A stretch of DNA of 64,000 nucleotides. It comes from Sideroxydans sp. CL21 (GTDB taxonomy: Bacteria; Pseudomonadota; Gammaproteobacteria; Burkholderiales; Gallionellaceae). The stretch covers positions 1-64,000 of the forward strand of contig NZ_LR699166.1 in NCBI RefSeq assembly GCF_902459525.1, given 5' to 3'. Numbering within the stretch: the first letter of the stretch is position 1; each line of letters starts with the position of its first letter. A program made the translations under genes and the position numbers. Positions 27,096-37,713 of the stretch are shown here, piece by piece. A model generated the notes under the pieces. It saw only the letters and a list, made by a program, of their open reading frames with translations, did no database searches and was not told the origin of the DNA.

Positions 27096-29123
27096 ATGGC
27101 ATTTAAGTTACCGTTCAAATGGTCGAATAAAAAATCGCCGAATTTCGCCAATAAGAACAAAAGCGAAATCAAGGCGAAAGAGGTCAAGACGATACAAATT
27201 CCATGGTTCAGTCAACAGTCTTTCGACAAGCAACTGCGCGTCCTGGGTGCTTTGCTGCTGCTTTTTCTGTTCATCGCGGCCGCATTTACCTATATCGACA
27301 CGCGCGACACATCCTACGGATCGCACTATGTAGCGAAATCTTCCAAATTGCTGATGTTGTCGCAACGGCTTGCGAAAGATGCGGCAGCCAGTTTCTCGGG
27401 TGACTCGGCGGCATTCGAAGAATTGGGCGATACCCGCACCGAATTTTCAGCCATCCTTGAATCGCTGGACAAGGGCAGCGAAAAATTTCCCCCTACTGAA
27501 GGTGCTGCACGTGACCCGCTGAATGACCTGTTGGCTCACTGGAAGCGCATGAGCACCTTGATGGACGAGCTGGAAAAAGGACGTCCGCTGCTGGTGACGT
27601 TGCAACGCGGTGCCGCAGGGCAACGCGACATGATCAACCTGGCCAATCAGGTTGCCGAAAGAGCCGCACCCGCTTATAAGCAGAAAGCGGACCGCCTGAA
27701 CCTGCTGGTGGAGCAGATAACCGGCGCCGTGCAGATGGTGTTGACTTCGGCCTCGACGGAAGATTTGCCGGGGCTGGACGCGAAGATGAACGAAGCGCAA
27801 ACACTGATCAACGAATTGCCGCAGAGCGATGCGACAGTAATGTTGCTGAAGGACGACTTCGAAGGCTATCAGTCGGTGGTAGGTTTCATTGCCGCCAATG
27901 CGGGCGATGTGTTGACTTCGCGTCTGGCGGGGCGGCGAGTCCAGGAAGAAGGCGACCAATTGCTTTCGGCAACGCAAAACCTGGTGAACAGTTATGAAGG
28001 TTCAACGACCGGTCGTTTGTCCAGCTTTGCGGTGTTCTTCTCCGGCGGCATGGTTCTGCTGTTGTTGTTGATGCTTTCCAAAATATATCTGGACGAATCC
28101 AAGCGCCGCGAACGCGAGGCTGGGCAAACCAACCGCAACAACCAACAGGCTATTTTGCGCCTGATGAACGAACTGTCGGATCTGGCCGACGGCGATCTGA
28201 CTATTCGCGCAACAGTGTCGGAAGACATCACCGGCGCGATCGCAGACTCGGTCAACTACACGACAGACGAGTTGCGAAAACTGGTCTTGCGTGTGACTGC
28301 GGCTTCGAAGCAAGTGGAACGAGCAACGGGCGAAGCCGGTGCGGTCACCAAGGAGCTGCTGAACGCGACGCTGAAACAGGCGGCAGAGATCCGCGACGCG
28401 GGCGGCGCGGTCGAGCTCATGACGAAATCCATTCAGGAGGTGGACAGCAGTGCTGCTCAATCATCCGAAGTGGCACGCCGGACCCTGGCAGTGACCGAAC
28501 AAGGCGCCCGTGCGGTGCAGAATTCGGTATCCAGTATGGACAGCATCCGCGAGCAGATCCAGGATACTTCCAAGCGCATCAAACGTCTGGGCGAGAGTTC
28601 GCAGGAGATCGGCGAGATCGTGGACCTGATCTCGGACATTACCGAACAGACCAACGTACTGGCGCTGAACGCGGCGATCCAGGCCGCGTCTGCAGGCGAA
28701 GCGGGGCGAGGTTTTGCGGTGGTGGCGGAAGAAGTGCAGCGCCTCGCGGAACGTTCAGGCGAGGCGACCAAGCAGATTGGTATGCTGGTGAAGACCATTC
28801 AGGGCGACACGCAGGATGCCGTGACGGCCATGGAAAAGAGTACTCAGGGCGTGGTCGAAGGAGCCCAGTTGTCCAATGCTGCCGGTCAGGCACTGCGCGA
28901 GATTGAGAAATCCACGCACGAACTGGCCGACCTGGTGAACAGTATCTCGGTCTCCACGCAGGTACAGACGGATATGGCGCGCGAAGTGGCGGGCTTCATG
29001 AACGACATTCTGAAGATCACGGAACAGACGTCGCACAGTACGCAACGCACGAACGCATCGGTTGCTCAGATAGAAAGCATGGCGACAGAATTGAACAGTT
29101 CAGTATCCGGTTTCAAGCTGTAA
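27096..29123 (+). CDS. pilJ: twitching-motility methyl-accepting receptor PilJ
   Basis: A 675-residue transmembrane chemoreceptor. A first membrane segment (LGALLLLFLFIAAAFTYI, about residues 49-66) precedes a helical periplasmic domain. A second (FAVFFSGGMVLLLLLML, about 310-326) leads to HAMP, then the MCP signalling domain with hairpin tip TEQTNVLALNAAIQAASAGE. The ATG at 27096 has AAGGAGA upstream. No pilK or pilB-type methylation enzyme follows it directly. Confidence 0.93.
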   Translation: MAFKLPFKWSNKKSPNFANKNKSEIKAKEVKTIQIPWFSQQSFDKQLRVLGALLLLFLFIAAAFTYIDTRDTSYGSHYVAKSSKLLMLSQRLAKDAAASFSGDSAAFEELGDTRTEFSAILESLDKGSEKFPPTEGAARDPLNDLLAHWKRMSTLMDELEKGRPLLVTLQRGAAGQRDMINLANQVAERAAPAYKQKADRLNLLVEQITGAVQMVLTSASTEDLPGLDAKMNEAQTLINELPQSDATVMLLKDDFEGYQSVVGFIAANAGDVLTSRLAGRRVQEEGDQLLSATQNLVNSYEGSTTGRLSSFAVFFSGGMVLLLLLMLSKIYLDESKRREREAGQTNRNNQQAILRLMNELSDLADGDLTIRATVSEDITGAIADSVNYTTDELRKLVLRVTAASKQVERATGEAGAVTKELLNATLKQAAEIRDAGGAVELMTKSIQEVDSSAAQSSEVARRTLAVTEQGARAVQNSVSSMDSIREQIQDTSKRIKRLGESSQEIGEIVDLISDITEQTNVLALNAAIQAASAGEAGRGFAVVAEEVQRLAERSGEATKQIGMLVKTIQGDTQDAVTAMEKSTQGVVEGAQLSNAAGQALREIEKSTHELADLVNSISVSTQVQTDMAREVAGFMNDILKITEQTSHSTQRTNASVAQIESMATELNSSVSGFKL

Positions 29124-29132
29124 AGGTCGAAC

Positions 29133-32100
29133 GTGCAGGAGCAATTCAATCCCTTGCCGTTGTTGTCAGTCAAGCCCGGGCTGGACAGTTCGTTGGCGAA
29201 CATCAGCCGGGATCTGGAGAGTTATTTTTCGTCCGCAGGAGCCAATCGGCAGGCGCTGAAAAATGCCCGGGAAGAGCTGCACCGCACCAGCGGTGTATTG
29301 CGCATGCTGACGCTCACAGGACTGTCAGTATTCTGTGCTGAGCTGGAAAAACTTCTGCAGGAACTCGAACAGACGGAGAACGTTAGCGCCTTGCGTCGCG
29401 AGGCCATCCGCCGTGCATTGTTTGGATTGACGCATTATCTGGATGCCCTCGCTGACGGTGCAAGCAACGCTACCCTGCGCCTGTTCCACGAGTATCAGGA
29501 GCTGCTTCAGGCGCGCGGACAGGAAATGGCCTTCGAAGTGGATCTGTTTTTCCCTTCTTTGCAGGTAGAGTTACCCGAGACCCTGTTGCAGCAACCCCAA
29601 GTGAGCGACGCACTGGTGCACATCAAGTCTGCCCGCATGCAGTACCAGCAGGCGCTGTTGAAATGGTTGCGCCATGACGGCACAGCGGAAGCTTTGCACG
29701 CGATGATGGCGTCTGTGCGCAACGTCATCGTTTGCGTGCCGCAGAATCTGCAACGGGCTTATTGGTGGGTATCGTTCGGTTTGCTGGATTGCATTCTCCA
29801 TGAAGGCATTCCGCCGGAACTAAGCGTCAAAAAATCGCTTAGTCGCATCGACCTTAAAATGAAAGCGCTGATTGACGGGAACGCTTTCGACGAAGAGGTT
29901 TCCATCAGCGAAGCACTGTATCTCATTGCACGCAGCCATTCCGTAAGCGATACGGTCGAGCAGATCAAAAAAGTCTATGCATTGAATGACTACCTGCCCG
30001 AAGACCAGCCCATGCCGCCAAGCGAGACGGCAGCCCTGCTCGATAACATGCGCGCGGAACTGAACGTGGCCGAAGCATCATGGGAACAATGCATAGCCGA
30101 AGCCGCCGGTGCTTGCCAGAAATTTGCCTCTGACATGGAAAAGGTGCACGGCCTGTCCGAGCAGCTTGACCGCAATACCCTGCAGTTTTTGAGCAAACAA
30201 ATCCATGCCACCGCACTGCAAGCCGATGAACCGGAGCGGGCGCAACGCATCTCCATGGACATGGCGATGGCTTTGTTGCTGCTGGGCAGCGGGATCGAGC
30301 ATTACCAGCATCTGGGCAGCGGTTTTCAGGAACAGGCACGCATTCTGAGTTCGCGTTTGCAGGCCGGCATGATGCGTATGCCGGAAGACGCGAACAAGCT
30401 GTCCAGCCTGATCTCGCTTTACTGCCAGATGGAGCAGCAGGAAGTCATGGTGCCGTTGGCTGTCGAAATGCAGGGCAATCTGCAAAACATCGAGCAAAAT
30501 CTGAACGCCTTTTTCAATAATGCCGCGAAACGGACCGAATTGTCTCAGATCGGGCGGATGCTGAGCCAGGTGCAAGGAGGATTGCACATTCTTTCGCTGG
30601 ACGCGGCGGTGCAGCTGATTGGCCTGTTGCGCCAAGTGGCCGAGGGTTACGTACAGGGTGGAACCCCCTCAGCTTCCGAGATGCGCAAGGTAGCCGCTGC
30701 TGTCAGTACCCTGGAAGAGTATGTGCATAGTCTCGTGCTCGGTCACAAGCCGGATCCCTCGTCGCTGAACAATGTTTTGCAAGATATCGCCGAAATGCGC
30801 ACAGCAGAGGGACATGAAGAAACAACTGTGAAACAGGAAGAGGCCGTTCCGACCGGTGTCTCGATTCGGACGGGCGGCGAAGACGAAGAGTTGCTGGAGG
30901 TTTTCCTGGAAGAAGCGCGCGAAGTCATGGAGACCTTGCGCAACAATCTGGAGATCAGCCGTTTGCATATGGACAGCCGAGAACCGCTGGTGACCATGCG
31001 CCGCGGGTTCCATACGCTCAAAGGCAGCGGCCGCATGGTCGGGCTCACCGAACTGGGCGAAGTCGCCTGGGCGGTGGAACGTGCGATGAACAAATGGCTG
31101 CAGGAGAACAAACCTGCCACGCCTGCGTTGCTTGACATGATCGGCGATGCCGAGGTTTTGTTTCAGCACTGGGTGGACATGTTGAGCAGCGGCAGCACGA
31201 GTGCCATCATCGACACCTCGTATTTGCTCAATGTGGCCGACTGCATTGAAAACGGCAAGCCTTTACCGCAGTCTAGGCTCGAACAGCCGACAGCGGAAGC
31301 GCAGAACGAAACAATCCAAAATACAGAGGAAGGTCCCGTCGAGATCGGATCGGTCAGTCTGTCTCTGGCATTGTTCAATATCGCCACCGATGAAGCGGCC
31401 GGTCACGTGCATGCGCTGTACGAGCAGCTTGCGCTACTGCATGAGACTGCATCGCATATCGTCACCTATGAGTTCATGCGCGCAGCCCATACATTGGCAG
31501 GCGTGAATCGCACCATGGGTTTCCCGCAGGTCGCCGAACTTGCATACGCGTTGGAACAGTGGCTGGAAGAACGTATCGACAAGCCGAATATAGTGAACGA
31601 GCAGCAGATGATGCTGATCGATCAGGTGGTGCAAAAACTGGACGAAATGTGTGTCATGGTGCGTGAACACCGTCTGGAACCCGCACCGGAACCGGAACTG
31701 ATTGCCCAACTGCTGGCGAACAAGGAAATTGCGGAGAAAGAATCAGACGCACAGGAACAGGAGGCTCTTCCAGAACCGGAAATTCAACTCTTAACTGCAG
31801 CAGCTGAAAATATCACGGAAGCTGAAACGACGCCCGAAGCCGTGTCGGACTTTGGGTTCACGGCGGAAGCTCCGTCGAAGACTACCGAAGAACTGCAGAC
31901 ATGGGAAATGCCCGAACCCGAAGTGGAGACAGTTACTTCTGAATATCGACTCCAGACCGGACCGGCCATCGAATTGCAGCCTGAAACACAGCCGGAAATC
32001 GCGCCGGTTCCGGAAACCGCAAATGAGAGGCTTGCAGTAACGAAGGAAGTGGAGCAATCGTCTGCTCATGTCGAACGCGGCGTACACGACGAGGTGGACG

Positions 32101-34334
32101 AGCAGTTATTGCCTATCTTCCTGGAAGAAGCCCACGAATTGTATCCGCAGATAGGCAGCACTTTGCGCGCATGGCGCGAGCAGCCGAACGACGCACAATT
32201 GGGCCGCAACCTGCAACGCAGCTTGCATACGCTCAAAGGCAGCGCCCGCATGGCCGGTGCGATGCGTCTGGGCGAGCTGACACACCGAGTAGAAGACCGT
32301 GTGGAAAGAACGATGGCCGAAGGTGGCTATGACGCTGACCTATGGGGTGAACTGGATAACTATCTGGACCGTATCGGTAACGCCATCGAACAACTGCAAA
32401 CTCCGCAAGCGGCTGTAGAAGCTGGCGTTACACAACAGTCTGCCGAGAAAGCAAAGCAGCAACAATTCGAAGTTACCCAGATTGTACCGGCCCAGGCATT
32501 GGAGGTCGGCGCCGAGCGCGCCATGCAGGCGGCCTTACTGCGCGTACGATCCGATACGGTAGACAGGCTGGTGAATGAAGCGGGCGAGATCAGCGTGGCG
32601 CGTTCGCGTGCCGAGCTGGAGTTGCGGGAATTCAAGAACAGCGTGCTGGACCTGACCGACAGTGTGAACCGGCTGCGCAAACAACTGCGCGAAATCGAGA
32701 TCCATGCCGAAGGGCAGATGCAGGCACGCATATCGGTCAGCGGCGAAAGCGCGGAAAAATTCGATCCGCTCGAATTCGACCGCTTTACCCGATTCCAGGA
32801 AGTGACGCGCTTCATGAACGAAAGCGTGCACGACGTTCAGACAGTGCAACAGTCGCTGCTGAAGAACCTGGCGGAGACCGAAGCGGCACTCAGTGCGCAG
32901 GCTCATCTCAACCGCGACCTCCAACAAGGCCTGATGGCAATTCGCATGGTGCCTTTTGCCAGCATCAGCGAACGTCTCTATCGCATCGTGCGCCAGACCG
33001 GCAAAGAACTGGGCAAGCGCGCCAACCTCGAACTATCCGGCACAGAGGTCGAGCTGGATCGCAGTGTGCTCGAAAAGATGACTGCCCCGTTCGAACATTT
33101 GCTGCGCAATGCCGTTGCGCACGGCCTGGAAACATCGGAGCAGCGTGTAAAAGCAAACAAAGAGCCGATAGGCGAGATTCGCCTGTCCCTGCGTCAGGAA
33201 AGCAACGAAGTCGTGTTTGATTTCAGCGATGACGGCGCAGGTTTGGATATCGCGCGTGTGCGCCAAAAAGCAGTAGAGACGGGCGTGTTGCAGGAAAACG
33301 AGGAAATCAGCGATGAACAGGCGATGCAACTGATCTTCACGCCGGGGCTTTCAACCGCAGAGGAAGTGACCGAAATCTCCGGTCGCGGAGTGGGTCTGGA
33401 TGTAGTGCGCAGCGAGATTACCGCGCTGGGCGGACGAGTCGATGTCGCATCCGTCCCCGGGCATGGCGTGCAATTTACCATCCATTTGCCGTTGACGCTG
33501 GCAGTGACTCAAACCTTGATGGTGCGCGTCGGGCAGTCCATTTACGCCCTGCCTTCGAACATGGTCGAGAACGTACAGCAACTCAAACCGGCCGCGTTGG
33601 AAGCTTCATATAAACAGCAATACATAGATTGGCAAGGTGCCCGCTATCCTCTGTACTTCCTGGCGCGCCTGTTGGGCGACGACGAGGCGGAGATCGTAAA
33701 TCAGCCGCACAATCCGGTTCTGCTGCTGCGTTCCGGCGAAAACCGCATCGCAGTCCATGTCGACGAACTGCTCGGCAATCAGGAAGCGGTGGTAAAGAAC
33801 ATTGGTCCGCAATTGGCCCGTTTGCCCGGGATAGCGGGAGCAACGGTGTCCGGTAGCGGTACGGTCATCCTTATCCTCAACCCGATTGCTTTCACTCAGC
33901 GCATCGTCGTGACGCGCAAGATCGCCAAAGCGGCCAAGCCGGCAGTACGCAGTTTGCCGACAATCATGGTCGTGGATGATTCGCTCACAGTACGCAAGAT
34001 CACAAGCCGCTTGCTGGCGCGTTCGGGTTACCAGGTCATTACGGCCAAAGATGGCGTCGATGCGCTGGAACAGCTCATCGATGTGTTGCCGGATGTGATG
34101 CTGCTGGATGTGGAGATGCCGCGTATGGACGGATTCGAACTGACCAAGCGCTTGCGCCAGGATGTCCGTACCCAGGACTTGCCGATCATCATGATCACCT
34201 CGCGCACTGCCGACAAGCACCATCGCTATGCAATGGAGCTGGGCGTGAACGAATATATGGGCAAACCCTATCAGGAAGAAGAATTGCTGGCAAACATCGC
34301 CCGCTTCGTTGCTGCCGGACCGAAGCCAAATTGA
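29133..34334 (+). CDS. chpA: hybrid chemosensory kinase ChpA/PilL for type IV pili
   Basis: A 1733-residue CheA-type hybrid kinase. Hpt or Hpt-like domains with histidines at residues 50 (LHRTSG, divergent), 627 ([10 protein letters not shown]), 786 (AHTLAG, divergent) and 1032 ([10 protein letters not shown]). Then come a dimerisation and catalytic core with N-box [18 protein letters not shown] and [12 protein letters not shown], a CheW-like domain and a C-terminal REC domain from residue 1612 ([22 protein letters not shown]). Start is GTG at 29133. Pseudomonas ChpA is longer (2472) with more phosphotransfer domains. Confidence 0.93.
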   Translation: MQEQFNPLPLLSVKPGLDSSLANISRDLESYFSSAGANRQALKNAREELHRTSGVLRMLTLTGLSVFCAELEKLLQELEQTENVSALRREAIRRALFGLTHYLDALADGASNATLRLFHEYQELLQARGQEMAFEVDLFFPSLQVELPETLLQQPQVSDALVHIKSARMQYQQALLKWLRHDGTAEALHAMMASVRNVIVCVPQNLQRAYWWVSFGLLDCILHEGIPPELSVKKSLSRIDLKMKALIDGNAFDEEVSISEALYLIARSHSVSDTVEQIKKVYALNDYLPEDQPMPPSETAALLDNMRAELNVAEASWEQCIAEAAGACQKFASDMEKVHGLSEQLDRNTLQFLSKQIHATALQADEPERAQRISMDMAMALLLLGSGIEHYQHLGSGFQEQARILSSRLQAGMMRMPEDANKLSSLISLYCQMEQQEVMVPLAVEMQGNLQNIEQNLNAFFNNAAKRTELSQIGRMLSQVQGGLHILSLDAAVQLIGLLRQVAEGYVQGGTPSASEMRKVAAAVSTLEEYVHSLVLGHKPDPSSLNNVLQDIAEMRTAEGHEETTVKQEEAVPTGVSIRTGGEDEELLEVFLEEAREVMETLRNNLEISRLHMDSREPLVTMRRGFHTLKGSGRMVGLTELGEVAWAVERAMNKWLQENKPATPALLDMIGDAEVLFQHWVDMLSSGSTSAIIDTSYLLNVADCIENGKPLPQSRLEQPTAEAQNETIQNTEEGPVEIGSVSLSLALFNIATDEAAGHVHALYEQLALLHETASHIVTYEFMRAAHTLAGVNRTMGFPQVAELAYALEQWLEERIDKPNIVNEQQMMLIDQVVQKLDEMCVMVREHRLEPAPEPELIAQLLANKEIAEKESDAQEQEALPEPEIQLLTAAAENITEAETTPEAVSDFGFTAEAPSKTTEELQTWEMPEPEVETVTSEYRLQTGPAIELQPETQPEIAPVPETANERLAVTKEVEQSSAHVERGVHDEVDEQLLPIFLEEAHELYPQIGSTLRAWREQPNDAQLGRNLQRSLHTLKGSARMAGAMRLGELTHRVEDRVERTMAEGGYDADLWGELDNYLDRIGNAIEQLQTPQAAVEAGVTQQSAEKAKQQQFEVTQIVPAQALEVGAERAMQAALLRVRSDTVDRLVNEAGEISVARSRAELELREFKNSVLDLTDSVNRLRKQLREIEIHAEGQMQARISVSGESAEKFDPLEFDRFTRFQEVTRFMNESVHDVQTVQQSLLKNLAETEAALSAQAHLNRDLQQGLMAIRMVPFASISERLYRIVRQTGKELGKRANLELSGTEVELDRSVLEKMTAPFEHLLRNAVAHGLETSEQRVKANKEPIGEIRLSLRQESNEVVFDFSDDGAGLDIARVRQKAVETGVLQENEEISDEQAMQLIFTPGLSTAEEVTEISGRGVGLDVVRSEITALGGRVDVASVPGHGVQFTIHLPLTLAVTQTLMVRVGQSIYALPSNMVENVQQLKPAALEASYKQQYIDWQGARYPLYFLARLLGDDEAEIVNQPHNPVLLLRSGENRIAVHVDELLGNQEAVVKNIGPQLARLPGIAGATVSGSGTVILILNPIAFTQRIVVTRKIAKAAKPAVRSLPTIMVVDDSLTVRKITSRLLARSGYQVITAKDGVDALEQLIDVLPDVMLLDVEMPRMDGFELTKRLRQDVRTQDLPIIMITSRTADKHHRYAMELGVNEYMGKPYQEEELLANIARFVAAGPKPN

Positions 34335-34365
34335 GATTAGGGCGCAGGCAGATTACAATGCACCC

Positions 34366-34926
34366 ATGTCCGAGCTGAACCTCACCAATCACTTTCTGAT
34401 CGCCATGCCGGCGATGACAGATCCCTTTTTTGCCAAGTCCCTTACCTATGTGTGCGAACACAACGAGCAGGGTGCGATGGGTATCGTGGTGAACCGCCCG
34501 ATCAGCCTGACCTTGAGCGAATTGTTTGCCCAGATAAATATGCCATTGAAACCGGTCGAGCTTGAAGATGTACTGGTGCATTTCGGCGGGCCGGTGCAGA
34601 CCGACAGGGGATTCGTTCTGCACGATACGGGCGGGCCGTGGCAATCGACCCTGCAAGTCAACGACAAGATCGGCCTGACAACCTCCAGGGACATACTTCA
34701 GGCGGTTGGCGAAGGACAGGGCCCGCAGCATCTGCTGGTGACGCTGGGTTATGCCGGGTGGTCCGAAGGCCAGCTGGAGCAGGAACTTGCGGACAACGCC
34801 TGGCTTAGCGTCCTTGCGTCCGAGCATATCCTGTTCGAACTGCCTGCCGAAGAAAGACTGCCGGCGGCGATGGCATTGCTCGGCATCGATTTCGCGTCCC
34901 TTTCCGACGAGGCCGGACATGCCTGA
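34366..34926 (+). CDS. yqgE: UPF0301 YqgE/AlgH family protein
   Basis: A 186-residue protein with the family pattern: [62 protein letters not shown]. AlgH was named for a role in Pseudomonas alginate control; the biochemical role is unresolved. The ATG at 34366 fits. Its end contains the start of ruvX at 34919, so the pair overlaps by eight bases. Confidence 0.92.
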   Translation: MSELNLTNHFLIAMPAMTDPFFAKSLTYVCEHNEQGAMGIVVNRPISLTLSELFAQINMPLKPVELEDVLVHFGGPVQTDRGFVLHDTGGPWQSTLQVNDKIGLTTSRDILQAVGEGQGPQHLLVTLGYAGWSEGQLEQELADNAWLSVLASEHILFELPAEERLPAAMALLGIDFASLSDEAGHA

Positions 34927-35482
34927 CAAGGCTGGAATCAGGATTGAGAATTCAGGATTGAGCAAGGCGCAGGAAATTGAGAAACCAGCAATAACACCAA
35001 CACATAGTGCCACTGCCAGTTCCCCAATCCACAATCCACAATCTCCGATTTTATCCGGCACGTTGCTCGCATTCGATTTCGGCACAAAGCGCATCGGTAT
35101 CGCGGTGGGAAATACCGTATCGCACACGGCTCAACCGCTCACCACTATCAATGACGAGAAAAATGATGTGCGCTTTGCCGTCATTGCCAGGCTCCTGGAG
35201 GAATGGCAACCGGCAGCGCTGGTGGTTGGCCTGCCGCGCAACGACGACGGAACGCCGCACGAAATGACCGCATTGTGCCGCCGCTTCGCCAACCGTCTGA
35301 AAGGACGCTTCAATTTGCCTACTTTATTGGTTGATGAGCGCTATACTTCCGCTGCCGCGAGTTCAGTGCTGGATGAAGCGGGAATACACGGCAGAAAACA
35401 GAAACCCCTCATCGACCAGTATGCCGCGCAACAGATACTGCAGGCATATTTCGAAGAACCCGGCGCAGGAATCTACGCATGA
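34919..35482 (+). CDS. ruvX: Holliday-junction resolvase-like RuvX/YqgF with an unusual N-terminal extension
   Basis: A 187-residue reading frame. Residues about 48-187 form a normal Yqg[52 protein letters not shown]. The E. coli protein begins [11 protein letters not shown], here [11 protein letters not shown]. The 46 preceding residues have no counterpart and come from a repeat-like DNA stretch (34934-35045). Translation must start at the ATG at 34919 or at a non-standard codon, because the family-like start position is not an ATG. Its end overlaps pyrB by four bases. Confidence 0.85.
   Translation: MPDKAGIRIENSGLSKAQEIEKPAITPTHSATASSPIHNPQSPILSGTLLAFDFGTKRIGIAVGNTVSHTAQPLTTINDEKNDVRFAVIARLLEEWQPAALVVGLPRNDDGTPHEMTALCRRFANRLKGRFNLPTLLVDERYTSAAASSVLDEAGIHGRKQKPLIDQYAAQQILQAYFEEPGAGIYA
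34934..35045. repeat. repeat-rich insert at the 5' end of ruvX
   Basis: A 14-base tandem (ATCAGGATTGAGA then TTCAGGATTGAGC) is followed about 60 bases later by CAATCCACAATCC. The GGATTG and CAATCC units are inverse-complementary. The stretch is read in frame but has no homology to YqgF, consistent with an inserted repeat element. Confidence 0.45.
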
Positions 35483-36432
35483 AAAACCCTCAGTTAAACA
35501 AGAACGGCGAGCTGCAGCACCTGCTGACCACCGACGGCCTGCCGGCGAGCATCCTCCGCTATCTTCTGGATCGGGCAACCGATTTCGTGAATGTCGCCGA
35601 GGGTCGCGAAATCAAAAAAATCCCGTTGTTGCACGGCAAATCGGTGTTCAACATCTTCTTTGAGAACAGCACGCGAACGCGCACCACCTTCGAGATTGCT
35701 GCCAAGCGTTTGTCCGCCGATGTAGTGAATCTCAACATCGGTTCGTCCAGTACCAGCAAGGGGGAGACCCTGCTGGATACGGTGGATAACCTGTGCGCGA
35801 TGCATGCAGACATGTTCGTGGTGCGGCATTCATCCAGCGGAGCGGTACACCTCATCGCCCAGCATGTCGCGCCGGAAATCCACGTCATCAATGCCGGCGA
35901 CGGGCGTCATGCGCACCCCACGCAAGCGTTGCTCGACATGTTTACCATCCGCCACTACAAAAAAGAATTCCACAACCTGCGTGTCGCTATTGTCGGCGAC
36001 GTGTTGCACTCGCGCGTGGCGCGTTCGCAGATCCACGCACTCACAACCTTGGGCGTACCCGAAGTGCGCGTGGTAGCGCCGAAGACGCTGCTGCCTACGC
36101 ATGTCGAAAAGCTCGGCGTGCAGGTTTATCACAACATGAAGCAAGGCCTCAAAGACGTCGATGTGGTGATGATGTTGCGCCTGCAGAACGAGCGCATGCA
36201 GGGAGCGTTGCTGCCCTCGGCACAGGAATATTTCAAATATTACGGACTGACTCAGGAGCGACTGGCAGAGGCCAGGAGCGATGCAATCGTGATGCACCCT
36301 GGACCCATGAATCGCGGCGTGGAGATCGACTCCAGCGTGGCGGACGGTACGCAGTCCGTCATCCTGCCGCAAGTCACGTTCGGGATCGCGGTACGCATGG
36401 CAGTCATGAGTACTCTGGCGGGGGCCAAATGA
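35479..36432 (+). CDS. pyrB: aspartate carbamoyltransferase catalytic chain
   Basis: A 317-residue ATCase: the carbamoyl-phosphate loop [45 protein letters not shown], and [12 protein letters not shown]. It commits to pyrimidine synthesis. No regulatory chain gene (pyrI) and no pyrR are seen. It overlaps ruvX upstream and pyrC' downstream by four bases each, so the set is one transcriptional unit. Confidence 0.97.
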   Translation: MKNPQLNKNGELQHLLTTDGLPASILRYLLDRATDFVNVAEGREIKKIPLLHGKSVFNIFFENSTRTRTTFEIAAKRLSADVVNLNIGSSSTSKGETLLDTVDNLCAMHADMFVVRHSSSGAVHLIAQHVAPEIHVINAGDGRHAHPTQALLDMFTIRHYKKEFHNLRVAIVGDVLHSRVARSQIHALTTLGVPEVRVVAPKTLLPTHVEKLGVQVYHNMKQGLKDVDVVMMLRLQNERMQGALLPSAQEYFKYYGLTQERLAEARSDAIVMHPGPMNRGVEIDSSVADGTQSVILPQVTFGIAVRMAVMSTLAGAK

Positions 36433-37703
36433 ACATTCATATCAAAAACGGTCGCCTGATTGACCCCAGAAACCAGATCGACGCACAGCTGGACGTGTTC
36501 ATCGCCGACAAACATGTCGCCGCGATCGGCAAGGCTCCGCAAGGATTTGTCGCTGGTCAGGTAATTGATGCCGACGGCTTGATCGTAATCCCCGGTCTGG
36601 TGGATGTCGCCGCACGTTTGCGTGAACCCGGCTACGAATACAAAGCCACCCTGGAATCGGAGATGGATGCGGCGATGGCGGGTGGCGTGACCTCGCTGGC
36701 CTGCCCGCCTGATACCGACCCGCCGCTGGACGAGCCGGGCTTAGTGGAGATGCTGAAACATCGCGCCCGTTCTCTCAATCAGGCGCGCGTGTTTCCGGTC
36801 GGTGCGCTGACGTACGGTTTGAAAGGCGAAGAACTGACCGAGATGATCGAGTTGACGGAAGCGGGATGCAAGGCTTTCAGCCAGGCCGATGCGCTGCTCA
36901 CCGATACGCGCGTGCTGATGCGTGCCATGCAATACGCGGCAACTTTCGGGTACCGCGTGTGGCTGCGTCCGCAAGATGCCTTCCTCGCCAAAGACGGCGT
37001 GGCGCACGACGGTGAAGTGGCAACGCGTTTTGGTTTGCCCGCGATCCCGGTGGTGGCCGAAACCATTGCACTTTCAACCATGCTGCAATTGGCGCGGGAA
37101 ACCGGCGTCAAGCTTCATGTCTGCCGCATCTCAAGTGCCGAGGGCGTGGAGATGGTCCGGGTCGCCAAAAGCCAGGGACTGGCGGTGACATGCGATGTAT
37201 CCATGAATCACGTGCACCTGACGGAAATGGATATCGGTTTCTTCGACTCCAACTGCCATCTGATGCCGCCGCTGCGCAGCCTGCGCGACAAGGCAGCTTT
37301 GCGCCAAGGCCTGCTCGACGGAACGATAGACGCTATTTGCTCAAACCACTCGCCGGTGGATGAAGATGCCAAACTATTGCCCTTCGCCGAAGCAGAGGCG
37401 GGGGCAACCGGCATGGAGTTGTTGCTGCCGCTGGTACTGAAGTGGGCAGAAGAAGACAAGGTATCGTTGTCCGATGCGCTGGCGCGCGTCACCACCAATC
37501 CGGCACAATTGCTCGGCGTAAAAGTGGGACATCTTTCGGTCGGGGCGCATGCAGACGTGTGCATATTCGATCCCGCGGCCGCGTGGAAGGTAGAACCATC
37601 TGCACTGAAGAGCCAGGGCAAGAACACGCCGTTCAACGGTTACACCATGCAAGGCCGCGTGCGACACAGTATTGTCGAAGGTCACCTTGCATATTCAATC
37701 TAG
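36429..37703 (+). CDS. pyrX: non-catalytic dihydroorotase homologue PyrC' (pyrX)
   Basis: A 424-residue class I dihydroorotase homologue. The metal-ligand motif, normally HxHLREPG, reads [13 protein letters not shown], so both histidines are absent, and the usual TDHAPH region reads SNHSPVDED. It should therefore be inactive. In Pseudomonas the equivalent PyrC' stabilises the ATCase dodecamer with PyrB. The start ATG overlaps the pyrB stop (ATGA), and the true dihydroorotase is at 13966. Confidence 0.93.
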   Translation: MNIHIKNGRLIDPRNQIDAQLDVFIADKHVAAIGKAPQGFVAGQVIDADGLIVIPGLVDVAARLREPGYEYKATLESEMDAAMAGGVTSLACPPDTDPPLDEPGLVEMLKHRARSLNQARVFPVGALTYGLKGEELTEMIELTEAGCKAFSQADALLTDTRVLMRAMQYAATFGYRVWLRPQDAFLAKDGVAHDGEVATRFGLPAIPVVAETIALSTMLQLARETGVKLHVCRISSAEGVEMVRVAKSQGLAVTCDVSMNHVHLTEMDIGFFDSNCHLMPPLRSLRDKAALRQGLLDGTIDAICSNHSPVDEDAKLLPFAEAEAGATGMELLLPLVLKWAEEDKVSLSDALARVTTNPAQLLGVKVGHLSVGAHADVCIFDPAAAWKVEPSALKSQGKNTPFNGYTMQGRVRHSIVEGHLAYSI

Positions 37704-37713
37704 GTCGTCATTA

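Noticed and set aside
35793-36428. Upstream extension of the PyrC' frame through pyrB
   Set aside because: It lies inside pyrB in another frame; the true PyrC' start is the ATG at 36429 overlapping the pyrB stop.
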